From: an uncultured Bartonella sp.
Lineage (GTDB): Bacteria > Pseudomonadota > Alphaproteobacteria > Rhizobiales > Rhizobiaceae
Length of the DNA stretch: 64,000 nt
NCBI GenBank assembly: GCA_946481695.1
Contig: CAMLON010000004.1
Coordinates: 1 to 64,000 of the forward strand
Reading direction: 5' to 3'
Shown here: positions 9,406 to 17,979 of the stretch, in pieces
Layout of the letters: the number at the start of each line of letters is the position of its first letter
Position numbering within the stretch: position 1 is the first letter of the stretch
Notes under the pieces: model-generated
What the model saw: the letters and a program-made list of their open reading frames with translations, nothing else
The model's database searches: none
Told to the model about the DNA's origin: nothing
Made by a program: the position numbers and the translations under genes

Positions 9406-11844
9406 TTGCTCAATCATGAACACCCTTTCCGGTTCCGGTTATCGGCACTTGCCAGAGCAAGAGCTGCTGCTTGGTGTGTTCTGACATTCGAGCGCCTGTG
9501 GCCACGTGTCATTACATGCGTTCTCGTCTTGTTGATGTTGCTGTCACTCACATGGTTCGGCGTTTTCAACTATCTTTCTTATTGGCCACATGTGATCGTG
9601 CTTTGGGCATTGCTTTTTATAGCAATCGGTTCGCTGCTTTTTATATCCGGTTTCCATTTTCCTTCGCGACACGACATCGACCGCCGGATTGAACAGGCAA
9701 GCGGCCTGAAAAACCGGCCACTTGAAACGCTTTATGACAAGCCGGTCAATGATGATAACAATGCTTTTGCCAAAGCTCTTTGGGCCGAACATCAACGCCG
9801 TATGGCCGGTGAGCTGCAAAACCTGAAAACAGGCGTTCCTGAAACCGGTATGACGCGGTCTGATCCCCTGGCATTGCGGGCGCTGGTGGTGTTGTTCACA
9901 GTAACAGCTTTTGCCTATTCTTCAGGCACGTCAGGCGGAAGGATTGCTGATCTTTTTGATTTTTCGCGGCCGGTCAATTTGTCTAGAATGCGGGTAGATG
10001 CCTGGGTTACCCCGCCAGCCTATACCGGTAAAGCACCTCTTTATCTCACCGAAAGCAACCTTCAGGGCGCAAAAATTCCGGAAGGAAGCAAAGTGACTAT
10101 CCGGTTGGTTGATGGTGGCGACGCAACATTGAAATTGCATGATAAACAAACCGGAAAGACAGAAAATATTGGCGCTCTTGAAGAGCATGATACGACCAAA
10201 ACCAATAGCCGGACATTCGAGACAATTTTGCTCTCGTCGAGTGAATTGACATTAAAAACCCGCCATTATGAAAAGAACTGGAATTTTGATGTTGTGGTTG
10301 ATCGTGCACCGACAATCAGACTGACCAAGGAACCGGGGCGCATTCTCAACGGATCGCTGGAACTCAATTATGCGCTTGATGATGATTATGGTGTCGAGAA
10401 AGCTTACGTAGAAATCACCCCGACATCTTCTGTTAAGGAAGCCGGACTACCTCTTTATGATGCGCCTGATATAAAATTGCTGATTCCGCGTGGCGGAAAA
10501 GGGGATGCGCGTACAGTGCAGGATGTCAGTATCCATCCTTGGGCAGGTTCGGAAGTGCGTTTGACACTGGTTGCAGAAGATGGTGCCGGTCATCAGGGAA
10601 GAAGTGAAACCCGAACCATCACATTGCCGCAAAGAAATTTCGGCAATCCGCTTGCGCGAGCCGTGGTTGAACAACGTCGCCTGCTGGCTCTTAATACACT
10701 TTCGCGCGATCGGGTTCTTGATATGTTGTCGGCTTTAACGTTGCGGCCGGAAGAAACAATCAATAATTATACCCATTATTTGGCATTGCGTAGCATATGG
10801 ACACGACTTCGTCTGGCAGAAACCGATGAAGATCTGAAAAATGTAGCCGATTTTATGTGGCAGACAGCCATCGGTATCGAGGGAGACAATGTCAATCAGG
10901 CTGAAAAAAACTTGAAAGCAGCCGAAGCGGCATTGCGTGACGCTTTGAGAAATGGCGCTTCGCCTGAAGAAATCGAACGTTTGACAGAGGCTTTGCGTCA
11001 GGCGATGAATGACTATATTGCCGCACTTGCCGAACAGCAACAAAACGATGGCCTTGGCCAAAAGCCTTCCGAAAAGGCACAAAATCTTTCACCTGATGAA
11101 CTTGCCGAGAAACTGAAACAACTTGAAGATACGGCAAAATTGGGCAACCACACAGCCGCTGAACAGCTTTTGAACGAACTTGAGCAACTCATGGATAATC
11201 TTCAAGTAAGTCGTGGCGGATCGGGGGAAGAGGGAAGCCAAACAAGCGAAATGCAAAAGCAGCTTGACAAGCTTGGCGATTTGATGCGCAAGCAGCAAGA
11301 GACTTTAAACGACACCCATAAACTTGAGGACGAACGCGAGCGCGGAGAAAAGACTCCTGAAGAATATCGAAAAGATCTTGATGATTTGAAAAAACGGCAA
11401 GACGAACTCCAGCAGGAATTAAAAAAATTCGATAAGGATTTAACCGATAAAGGCTTGAAATCGGGACAAGGCCTGAAGGATGCCGAAAATAAAATGGATA
11501 AATCCGGTCAAGCCCTTCAGCAGGGAGATGCCGGCGGCTCGGCAGACCAACAGTCAAAAGCATTGGATGCAATGCGTGATGGCGCAAGCAAGCTGATGAA
11601 AGAAATGCAGGAAGCCATGAAAAAAAATGGCAATGATGGTAAAAATGGCGACGGGCTTTCAAAAGATCCACTTGGGCGCAAACTCGGCTCGGCAGGCCAT
11701 CAGACAGAAAAAAATGGTATTCCGCAAGAAAGCGATATGCAACGTGCACGCCGCATCCTCGATGAAATCCGCAAAAAATTAGGTCAGTCTGCATTACCCG
11801 ATAGCGAGAAAGAATATCTCGAACGATTGTTGAAGTTCGATTGA
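9406..11844 (+). CDS. TIGR02302/DUF4175 family membrane protein
   Basis: The 812-residue protein has two or three N-terminal membrane segments (about residues 30-85 and 155-175), a large beta-rich central part, and a long hydrophilic C-terminal third rich in Gln, Lys, Asp and Glu. The tail is strongly predicted to be coiled-coil or disordered (repeated EMQKQLDKL, DLKKRQDELQQELKKF types). This matches the alphaproteobacterial TIGR02302 family, which commonly follows lysA. Function is unknown; an envelope or peptidoglycan-linked role is only a guess. Translation probably starts at the TTG at 9406, preceded by AAGGAAAG. Confidence 0.85.
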   Translation: MLNHEHPFRFRLSALARARAAAWCVLTFERLWPRVITCVLVLLMLLSLTWFGVFNYLSYWPHVIVLWALLFIAIGSLLFISGFHFPSRHDIDRRIEQASGLKNRPLETLYDKPVNDDNNAFAKALWAEHQRRMAGELQNLKTGVPETGMTRSDPLALRALVVLFTVTAFAYSSGTSGGRIADLFDFSRPVNLSRMRVDAWVTPPAYTGKAPLYLTESNLQGAKIPEGSKVTIRLVDGGDATLKLHDKQTGKTENIGALEEHDTTKTNSRTFETILLSSSELTLKTRHYEKNWNFDVVVDRAPTIRLTKEPGRILNGSLELNYALDDDYGVEKAYVEITPTSSVKEAGLPLYDAPDIKLLIPRGGKGDARTVQDVSIHPWAGSEVRLTLVAEDGAGHQGRSETRTITLPQRNFGNPLARAVVEQRRLLALNTLSRDRVLDMLSALTLRPEETINNYTHYLALRSIWTRLRLAETDEDLKNVADFMWQTAIGIEGDNVNQAEKNLKAAEAALRDALRNGASPEEIERLTEALRQAMNDYIAALAEQQQNDGLGQKPSEKAQNLSPDELAEKLKQLEDTAKLGNHTAAEQLLNELEQLMDNLQVSRGGSGEEGSQTSEMQKQLDKLGDLMRKQQETLNDTHKLEDERERGEKTPEEYRKDLDDLKKRQDELQQELKKFDKDLTDKGLKSGQGLKDAENKMDKSGQALQQGDAGGSADQQSKALDAMRDGASKLMKEMQEAMKKNGNDGKNGDGLSKDPLGRKLGSAGHQTEKNGIPQESDMQRARRILDEIRKKLGQSALPDSEKEYLERLLKFD

Positions 11845-12509
11845 TATTGATAATGACGACATCAATATTCCGGCAGATTGTCTGTCGGCAGTTTGTTTTT
11901 GAATGCCGGAATTGCTGCCGCTTTTACAGGCCGGAGAGTCTGAAACTTTCTTTTGCTCCATCAATAATGGAAATTGCGCCGATAACGAAAATTGGCTCGC
12001 TAATGGAAATTGCCTCTCTAGTGCAAATGGCTATATGTCATCTCGGATGTATCTTCTTCCGGCATCCGGTTATCGACATTTATCAGTATAATAAAACCCG
12101 TCTTTTGCGTTCAATATTATCAAATTTAGTATAAGTATTGTTTAATAAATATTAGCCGGATTGTGAAAATTCGGGATTCTTTTTTCGTTTAATAAATCGG
12201 AAAAAGGTGGGCTTTTATTCTATTCAAAGCGGACGGATTAGCGTTGCCGGAGCACGAAAAATTTTAATGGATAATTTTATAATTATTATAACCGATTGTT
12301 ATTATTGATATATAATTTTCTCTAACAATTTTCCGGACAGTCTGTTTCTATCCATTGAGTTGAAGCATTTAGCCGGTCACGCAGTTGTTACAAAAAATGA
12401 AACAAAAATATTTTTTTTTAAGAAATAATGAATTAGATCAATTTTATTCTTTATTCATGGAACTATATTGGATTTGACACGTTATATCGACTGTGAAAAG
12501 GAATGAGAT
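11845..12509. other. AT-rich intergenic region
   Basis: This 665-bp spacer becomes markedly AT-rich after 12100. Between about 11960 and 12030 a short word related to AATGGAAATTGC is repeated imperfectly (AATGGAAATTGCGCC, AATGGAAATTGCCTC, GTGCAAATGGC). Open frames here have no ribosome-binding site or domain. No structured RNA was recognised. Confidence 0.45.
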
Positions 12510-12893
12510 ATGAAAAAAATTATTGCAGCCTTATGTATTTCTTGTGCTTCTATCGGTTATTCGGCAGCGCAAAATGTCAATCAGAATATCGTTGATAAAG
12601 CACAAGGGGCAGCATCGGCTGTTTCTCAAACTTTGTCTGCATCTTCAACGGCTTTGGATAAAGTCAATGAATCCATGATGAAGAATATGTCGGTCAAAAT
12701 GAGCGGCAATGCTGATGTCGATTTTATCAAAATGATGCTGGCTCACCATAAAGGGGCTGTCGACATGGCGGAAGTCGAATTGCAATACGGCAAGGATCCG
12801 GAAGCCAGAAAATTGGCCGAAACAATTATCTCTGCACAGCAAAAAGAAATCGCTGAAATGCAGGATTGGCTCAAAAAACACGACAGCCAATAA
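12510..12893 (+). CDS. Secreted DUF305 domain protein
   Basis: The 127-residue protein has a signal peptide (MKKIIAALCISCASIGYSAAQ) and a C-terminal DUF305 segment. Key residues are FIKMMLAHHKGAVDMAEVEL, with the conserved HH pair, and AETIISAQQKEIAEMQDWL. DUF305 proteins form ferritin-like four-helix bundles and often occur with metal or copper handling genes; the exact role is unsettled. The His, Met and Glu residues expected for metal binding are present. AAAAGGAATGAG lies upstream of the ATG. It stands alone between two AT-rich spacers. Confidence 0.85.
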   Translation: MKKIIAALCISCASIGYSAAQNVNQNIVDKAQGAASAVSQTLSASSTALDKVNESMMKNMSVKMSGNADVDFIKMMLAHHKGAVDMAEVELQYGKDPEARKLAETIISAQQKEIAEMQDWLKKHDSQ

Positions 12894-13003
12894 GTTTTCC
12901 AGATATTTTATACATCTTTTTACATGAATAAGCCCGTTGCTGAAGAGGCTTAGTTTCATTGGGGTAGTTTATTCAGCTTTCTCGATCATGAAGGGTAATT
13001 ATC

Positions 13004-13246
13004 ATGGAAATTGATGACGGCGATTTTTTGTCAAGTTTTGAGACCGATGAAACGGGTTTTTTTGAGACCGATGAAACGGGTTTGAGTTATCCTCCACGTG
13101 TGAGGGAAAGTGGAAGAGAAATCCGTCCGAGACGTGCCCGGACGGCTAATCGCGTTATTTCCACTTCTTCTCCGAACTCATTCATTGCCCATCATAATGG
13201 TACTGTTAACGGTCGACGCCGCCTGAAGTCGGCACGGGAAATTTGA
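13004..13246 (+). CDS. Hypothetical 80-residue protein with a short repeat
   Basis: An open frame follows a GAAGGG ribosome-binding-like sequence. Its first half contains the tandem unit FETDETG twice, encoded by a 24-bp direct repeat (GAGACCGATGAAACGGG at 13040 and 13064). The second half is basic (RESGREIRPRRARTANR). I recognise no family. It ends only 11 bp from the cysK stop on the opposite strand. Whether it is translated is uncertain. Confidence 0.35.
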   Translation: MEIDDGDFLSSFETDETGFFETDETGLSYPPRVRESGREIRPRRARTANRVISTSSPNSFIAHHNGTVNGRRRLKSAREI

Positions 13247-13257
13247 CTTTCAGATGA

Positions 13258-14229
13258 TTAATCCAGACCTTCAAAAAGCAGGGTAGACAAATATCTTTCT
13301 GCAAAATCGGGAATAATGATAACGATGTTTTTTCCCTCGTTTTCCGGACGTTTGCCCACCTCGATAGCGGCAGTCAATGCTGCACCGGCCGAAATACCGA
13401 CGGGAATTCCTTCCAGATGAGCAAGATCGCGTGAATTCTTGAAAGCATCATCACTTGAAACGGTAATAACTTCGTCAATTATTTCGGTGTTGAGTATCTT
13501 CGGTATAAAACCCGCGCCGATGCCTTGAATTTTATGTGGGCCAGGTTGTCCACCCGATAAAACCGGAGAATCTTTCGGTTCGACAGCAACGATTTTAAAA
13601 TCGGGCTTACGTTTCTTTATCACTTCACCAATTCCGGTAATAGTGCCGCCCGTACCGAAACCGGCTACCAGAAAATCGACATTGCCATTGGTGTCGTTCC
13701 AGATTTCCTCGGCTGTGGTCTGACGGTGAATTTCCGGATTTGCCGGATTTTCAAACTGTTGGGGAATAATAGCATCGGGATTTTCGGCGGCCAGCTCTTC
13801 GGCTTTGGCTATCGCACCTTTCATTCCTTTCGCGCCTTCGGTCAATACCAGTTCGGCGCCGAGAAACTTCAGCAATTTACGCCTCTCGACAGACATGGTT
13901 TCAGGCATTGTCAAAATCAGCTTGTAACCTTTGGCAGCAGCAACAAAAGCAAGCGCAATACCGGTATTGCCGGATGTGGGTTCTATCAGCACTGTTTTGC
14001 CGGGTTTGGCTTTTCCTTGTTTTTCCAATGATTCAATCAAAGCCAAACCAATACGATCCTTGACACTTGCCAAAGGATTGAAAAATTCGAGCTTTGCCAG
14101 AAGGTTGGCTTTTACGCCTTTATTTTTGGCAAAATGGTCTATGCGGACGAGCGGCGTGTTTCCGATCGTATCCAAAACAGAATTATAAATGATGCCGCGC
14201 CCTTTTTTCTCCGAATGTTTATCCGTCAT
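13258..14229 (-). CDS. cysK: Cysteine synthase A
   Basis: CysK makes L-cysteine from O-acetylserine and sulfide with pyridoxal phosphate. The PLP Lys is in [22 protein letters not shown] binds the substrate carboxylate, and [15 protein letters not shown] forms the phosphate-binding loop. The C-terminal [14 protein letters not shown] region is present. At 323 residues it has the expected length. The N-terminus carries a short charged extension ([20 protein letters not shown]). Its upstream side borders the duplicated segment at 14314, so the island described below lies immediately beyond its promoter region. Confidence 0.96.
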   Translation of the reverse strand: MTDKHSEKKGRGIIYNSVLDTIGNTPLVRIDHFAKNKGVKANLLAKLEFFNPLASVKDRIGLALIESLEKQGKAKPGKTVLIEPTSGNTGIALAFVAAAKGYKLILTMPETMSVERRKLLKFLGAELVLTEGAKGMKGAIAKAEELAAENPDAIIPQQFENPANPEIHRQTTAEEIWNDTNGNVDFLVAGFGTGGTITGIGEVIKKRKPDFKIVAVEPKDSPVLSGGQPGPHKIQGIGAGFIPKILNTEIIDEVITVSSDDAFKNSRDLAHLEGIPVGISAGAALTAAIEVGKRPENEGKNIVIIIPDFAERYLSTLLFEGLD

Positions 14230-14410
14230 GACCGATCTCCCTGAAGATATTTAAGATGACAAATCCGCAAACCGCCGGAATGGCTGCGGCAATTCTTGAT
14301 TATCAGGATAAAGGCAAAATTTAGAATGATATAGCTAAAAAATATTGTTCAATTCAAAAAAATAAAATTTTTTTCTAATGTGGAAGCAATTAATGAAAAC
14401 GCATACCGAA

Positions 14411-14446
14411 TAAAAAGGAAGTTCGTTCTTGCTGCAAGAACTTCCT
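14411..14446 (-). terminator. Orphan copy of the aldo/keto reductase terminator
   Basis: On the minus strand AGGAAGTTC pairs with GAACTTCCT around a 13-base loop and is followed by TTTTT. It is identical to the terminator at 18886-18922. Here there is no complete gene before it, so it could instead block transcription entering from the island. Confidence 0.6.
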
Positions 14447-14475
14447 CTTACTTGTCGGTTCATGAATGGAAGCTA

Positions 14476-14582
14476 TTAATAGCGGCTTGCCTGATCGAGT
14501 ATTTCAATATCTTCATTGTTCAGATTGATTGTCACTGCTTTCACAAGACTGGAAAGCTGGTCAATCTTGGTAGCACTGGCAA
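14476..14582 (-). pseudogene. Truncated 3' fragment of an aldo/keto reductase gene
   Basis: This minus-strand piece encodes the last 35 or so codons (ending DIEILDQASRY) of the enzyme encoded intact at 18952-19908. It has no start codon or promoter and was created by the duplication that flanks the island. One base difference from the intact copy changes a codon near the end. Confidence 0.85.
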
Positions 14583-14657
14583 CATTAATAAACAAATTGA
14601 CAATATCTCATATTTAGAATAACTCAAAAGAATAAATATGTTTGTGAGGGGGATCTC

Positions 14658-14948
14658 ATGAAAAAAAGGCTTTTTTTTGCATCTATAGCTGCTTTAACTG
14701 CTGGCCTGACCGGCGGGGATGCGACAGCTTCTACGAATATCAATACCAAAGTTGAATCTGCTTCAGAGACTGGAATTAACAATGGTCTTACATCTAAAAC
14801 CATGATGATTTCTAACGGAAATGATCCTTTTTCTTTTATTCTGAAAACTTCAGCTCCGGCAAATGCTATGGATTATCATATGTCACATATCTCACATAGC
14901 TCGCATAGTTCTCACGCCTCTCATAGTTCACATTATTCAGGTTATTAA
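14658..14948 (+). CDS. hxsA: His-Xaa-Ser repeat precursor peptide, HxsA-like
   Basis: The 96-residue product begins with a signal-like sequence (MKKRLFFASIAALTAGLTGG) and ends in seven consecutive His-Xaa-Ser units (HMS, HIS, HSS, HSS, HAS, HSS, HYS) followed by Gly-Tyr. A polar Thr/Ser/Asn-rich linker joins the two. It has no cysteine. In the His-Xaa-Ser systems known from comparative genomics, such a repeat protein sits beside HxsB, HxsC and HxsD and is the presumed substrate of the two radical SAM enzymes. The strong GAGGGGG ribosome-binding site and its place as first gene support this. It is shorter than classical HxsA, so it may belong to a variant class. The chemical modification is unknown to me. 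Confidence 0.8.
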   Translation: MKKRLFFASIAALTAGLTGGDATASTNINTKVESASETGINNGLTSKTMMISNGNDPFSFILKTSAPANAMDYHMSHISHSSHSSHASHSSHYSGY

Positions 14949-14967
14949 TAACCAGGTTATTAATAAT

Positions 14968-15270
14968 ATGTCTGACAGAGTGATATTAGAGTTTGATTGT
15001 GTAGTTTATAGTTCCACTGCAATCCAAAAGGCTGCATATAGAGCTATGAATTTTATGCTCGTGCACATTGATCTAAATGAAGAGAAAATTATTTGCATTT
15101 GTGAGCCTACATCTGACGCTGATAATGACCAATTCGAGAAAGCAATACAAGAATTTAAAAAAGACGTATTGGACTATAGCTTACGTGAAAAAATTCGAGA
15201 TGAAACTACTCCGATACGGAATTTAATATTAGGTATTGCTTTTTCAAAAACAGGTGCGGGAAGTGAGTAA
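14968..15270 (+). CDS. hxsD: His-Xaa-Ser system protein HxsD
   Basis: The 100-residue protein shows the conserved C-terminal pattern of HxsD: LDYSLREKIRDETTPIRN then LILGIAFS. The N-terminal half (RVILEFDCVVYSSTAIQKAAYR) is a small alpha/beta unit. HxsD is a conserved small partner in all His-Xaa-Ser systems; by analogy with other peptide-maturation systems it may recognise or present the precursor (inference). The ATG at 14968 is chosen because a longer frame would overlap the precursor gene. Its stop overlaps the start region of hxsB, showing tight coupling. Confidence 0.85.
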   Translation: MSDRVILEFDCVVYSSTAIQKAAYRAMNFMLVHIDLNEEKIICICEPTSDADNDQFEKAIQEFKKDVLDYSLREKIRDETTPIRNLILGIAFSKTGAGSE

Positions 15271-16720
15271 ATTTAAAAGTATTGATTCCTATATTCCAAA
15301 AAAAGAATATGAACTTTTACCATTTAAATTTGATCATTTTGACGATAAGCGTTGTATCATTACAAATATGGTCGGAGAATACCTATTATTAAATAATAAT
15401 GATTTATATAATCTAATAAATAAAAAAATTTCGTCTGATAGTTCTATATTTTCTTCATTACGTAGTAAGCACTTTATTCGTTATGAAGGTGAAAATTCAC
15501 CTTTAGAACTTTTAGCTTTAAAATATAGGACTAGGCTTTCTAAGCTGGTTAACTTTACTAATTTACATGTTTTTGTAGTCACATTACGGTGTGATCATAG
15601 TTGTCCTTATTGTCAAGTTTCGCGGCAATCAGAAGATAAAAATCAATTTGATATGACGTATGAGATGGCTGACAAAGCATTAGATTTTGTTTTTAAATCG
15701 CCAAATCCAGCCATTAAGATTGAATTTCAGGGCGGCGAACCGTTATTAAATTTCCCCATGGTTCAATATATTGTTGAACAGGCAGAATTTCGGAATAAAT
15801 CGGAAAACCGTAATTTACAGTTTGTTATTGCTACTACACTTTCGTTATTAACGGATGAAATCCTTGAATTTTGTCGTGACCACTCTGTTATGTTGTCCTC
15901 ATCTCTAGATGGCCCTCAAGATTTGCATAATGCAAATCGTCCAAGACCCTCAAAAAATAGCCATCAGCTATTTGAAGACGGATTAAATAAAGCGAGAGCA
16001 GTTTTGGGTTATGACCGAGTATCAGCGTTAATGACAACAACCGACAAGAGCCTGTCCCGTGTTCGTGATATAATAGATGAATACGTTAGACTTGGATTTA
16101 ACAGCGTTTTTTTACGCGCACTCTCGCCTTATGGTTTTGCGATCAAAACAAAACGTTACATGATGTATGACGTAGATCGCTGGCTAAAATTTTTTAAAGA
16201 GGGTTTGGATTATATTATATTTTTGAATAAGTCAGGCATTCCTTTTGTCGAGGTTTATTCGGCTTTGATATTAAAAAAGATGCTAACATCTGACGATCCA
16301 GGCTTTGTCGATTTAATGAATCCTGCTGGAGCAGGTATAGCCGCGATTGTTTTTAACTATGATGGTTATGTTTATGCCTCAGATGAAAGTCGCATGTTAG
16401 CCGAGATGGGCGATTTTAAATTTAGGTTAGGGAATATATTAACGCAATCTTATGAAGATATTATCTTTTCGGATCAACTTCTAGATGCTTTGGAAGACTC
16501 ATTTACGCTCAGTGTTCCAATGTGCTCTGATTGTGCCTTTGAACCATATTGCGGTGCAGAACCTGTCTTTCATTATGCCGTCTATAAAGACATGGTTGGA
16601 CGAAAACCAGAATCTGCTTTTTGTAAAAAAAATATGTCGATTTATAAGCACTTAATAACACTGATGGAGAATGACGAAGAAACGAAAAGTATATTTCTTA
16701 GATGGGCAACTCAATGTTAA
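15263..16720 (+). CDS. hxsB: His-Xaa-Ser system radical SAM maturase HxsB
   Basis: This radical S-adenosylmethionine enzyme has the 4Fe-4S motif CDHSCPYC near residue 105 and the SAM-binding GGEPLL about 45 residues later. A C-terminal SPASM-type cysteine cluster (CSDCAFEPYCGAEP ... FCKK) should hold auxiliary clusters. The N-terminal YELLPFKFDHFDDKR-ITNMVGEYLLL matches the HxsB leader region. It most likely modifies the His-Xaa-Ser peptide encoded upstream. The start is uncertain: the GTG at 15263 overlaps the hxsD stop, while a TTG at 15236 would add nine residues. It overlaps hxsC by 19 bp. Codon use is AT-rich, unlike the flanking genes. Confidence 0.9.
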   Translation: MSKFKSIDSYIPKKEYELLPFKFDHFDDKRCIITNMVGEYLLLNNNDLYNLINKKISSDSSIFSSLRSKHFIRYEGENSPLELLALKYRTRLSKLVNFTNLHVFVVTLRCDHSCPYCQVSRQSEDKNQFDMTYEMADKALDFVFKSPNPAIKIEFQGGEPLLNFPMVQYIVEQAEFRNKSENRNLQFVIATTLSLLTDEILEFCRDHSVMLSSSLDGPQDLHNANRPRPSKNSHQLFEDGLNKARAVLGYDRVSALMTTTDKSLSRVRDIIDEYVRLGFNSVFLRALSPYGFAIKTKRYMMYDVDRWLKFFKEGLDYIIFLNKSGIPFVEVYSALILKKMLTSDDPGFVDLMNPAGAGIAAIVFNYDGYVYASDESRMLAEMGDFKFRLGNILTQSYEDIIFSDQLLDALEDSFTLSVPMCSDCAFEPYCGAEPVFHYAVYKDMVGRKPESAFCKKNMSIYKHLITLMENDEETKSIFLRWATQC

Positions 16721-17874
16721 AGTTATTTGGAAATATAAAAAATCAAATTTTTGATGACAATTTGTTTGTGAATCCAATTAAAATTTCGACTAACGCGAAT
16801 TTACCAAACGTTTTAAAAAATAAATATGCCTATTTAATTAATGATAATAATTACAGTGAGGGGTTTTTTCATTATATAGTTTTTAATGATTTTTTTGAAA
16901 AAAATAAAGAAATTTTAGAGACAAAAAGTTACTCTATAATTCCTGACGATTTTAAATATTTATCCAACGATGATATCGTAAGTATTAATCCGAATCAGAA
17001 CAAAATAATAGTTCTTTTTAGATCACATTCAAATTTTAATAGTATATTAGTCACAGAACAATGTAATCATTATTGTTTAATGTGCTCCCAACCGCCGAAG
17101 CCGAAAGACGATTCATATCTTCTGGACGAAATCGAAAATTTAATACCTTTGATACCAAGGTATACAAAGGAAATCGGGTTTACGGGAGGAGAACCTACTA
17201 CGAATCGTGATCGATTTTTGAAAATACTCCGTCTAACTAAAAGCTATCTACCAGAAACGAGTATTCACATATTATCAAACGGCAGGAGTTTTCGGGATTT
17301 CCATTTTGCAAAAAGTTATGCAGATCTAGAACTTACTGATAGTATGGTGGGTATCCCTATTTATTCTGATGACCCGAGTTTGCATAATTATATTGTGCAG
17401 TCGGATAATGCTTTTGATGAAACTGTACAGGGCATAATAAATTTAAAAAAGTTAAACCAAAAGGTTGAAATTAGAATCGTACTCCACCGGTTATCTGTAA
17501 AACGTTTAATTCAGTTATGCGAATTTATAGGTAGAAATTTGCTTTTCGTGGACCATGTGGCTCTTATGGGGCTTGAAATAATGGGTTTTACTCGAGCGAA
17601 TTTACAAGAGTTATGGATAGACCCGTTTGATTATAAAGATAAATTAAGCCAAGCGACATCCATTTTAAAATCGTATGGTCTAAATGCCTCTATATACAAC
17701 CATCAACTATGTGTTGTGAACGAAAATGTTTGGCCGTTTTGCCGCCAATCCATTAGCGACTGGAAAAATGAATTTGCAATTGAATGTCAAACATGCACCA
17801 AGCGTTGTGATTGTGGCGGTTTTTTTTCTTCGGGCCTATTATATAAACACAGCGACCACTTACATCCGTTGTAA
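16702..17874 (+). CDS. hxsC: His-Xaa-Ser system radical SAM maturase HxsC
   Basis: This is the second radical SAM enzyme of the pair. The 4Fe-4S motif is EQCNHYCLMCSQPP near residue 125, with GFTGGEPTTNRD following and HILSNGRSF in the next strand. The C-terminal CQTCTKRCDCGGFFSSG is the distinctive HxsC ending, with cysteines likely to bind a further cluster. The N-terminal 110 residues are very Asn/Ile/Lys-rich. HxsB and HxsC always occur together, so two sequential modifications or a joint reaction are expected (family inference). An ATG at 16714 is an alternative start. Confidence 0.9.
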   Translation: MGNSMLKLFGNIKNQIFDDNLFVNPIKISTNANLPNVLKNKYAYLINDNNYSEGFFHYIVFNDFFEKNKEILETKSYSIIPDDFKYLSNDDIVSINPNQNKIIVLFRSHSNFNSILVTEQCNHYCLMCSQPPKPKDDSYLLDEIENLIPLIPRYTKEIGFTGGEPTTNRDRFLKILRLTKSYLPETSIHILSNGRSFRDFHFAKSYADLELTDSMVGIPIYSDDPSLHNYIVQSDNAFDETVQGIINLKKLNQKVEIRIVLHRLSVKRLIQLCEFIGRNLLFVDHVALMGLEIMGFTRANLQELWIDPFDYKDKLSQATSILKSYGLNASIYNHQLCVVNENVWPFCRQSISDWKNEFAIECQTCTKRCDCGGFFSSGLLYKHSDHLHPL

Positions 17875-17884
17875 GGAAGTTGAT

Positions 17885-17950
17885 ATGAGAGGAAATTTTT
17901 CTCAAATCGCAATTAATGGCAGGATCGAAAATAATAAAAGCGAAGAGTAA
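17885..17950 (+). CDS. Possible 21-residue peptide after hxsC
   Basis: An ATG at 17885 lies five bases after GGAAG, which itself follows the hxsC stop directly. It encodes 21 residues (Met-Arg-Gly-Asn ... Lys-Ser-Glu-Glu) with no His-Xaa-Ser unit. The position and ribosome-binding site suggest translation as the last member of the operon, but the length is too short for confidence and no homologue is known to me. Confidence 0.3.
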   Translation: MRGNFSQIAINGRIENNKSEE

Positions 17951-17979
17951 AATGCATTTAATGGATTTATATAATCGTA

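Larger units (their letters stand above)
14314..14582. repeat. 269-bp direct repeat, left copy
   Basis: Positions 14314-14582 match 18790-19058 with one visible mismatch (GATTGATTG versus GATTGAGTG at about 14529/19005), at a constant offset of 4476 bp. The segment holds the last 107 bp of an aldo/keto reductase coding sequence and its terminator. The sequences diverge immediately outside the repeat. This copy is the orphan; the right copy is attached to the intact gene. It marks the left edge of the Hxs island. Confidence 0.93.

Noticed and set aside
14380..14622. 80-codon plus-strand frame across the left repeat
   Set aside because: It runs antisense to the reductase fragment and through the terminator hairpin; a matching frame exists in the right repeat only because the DNA is duplicated.
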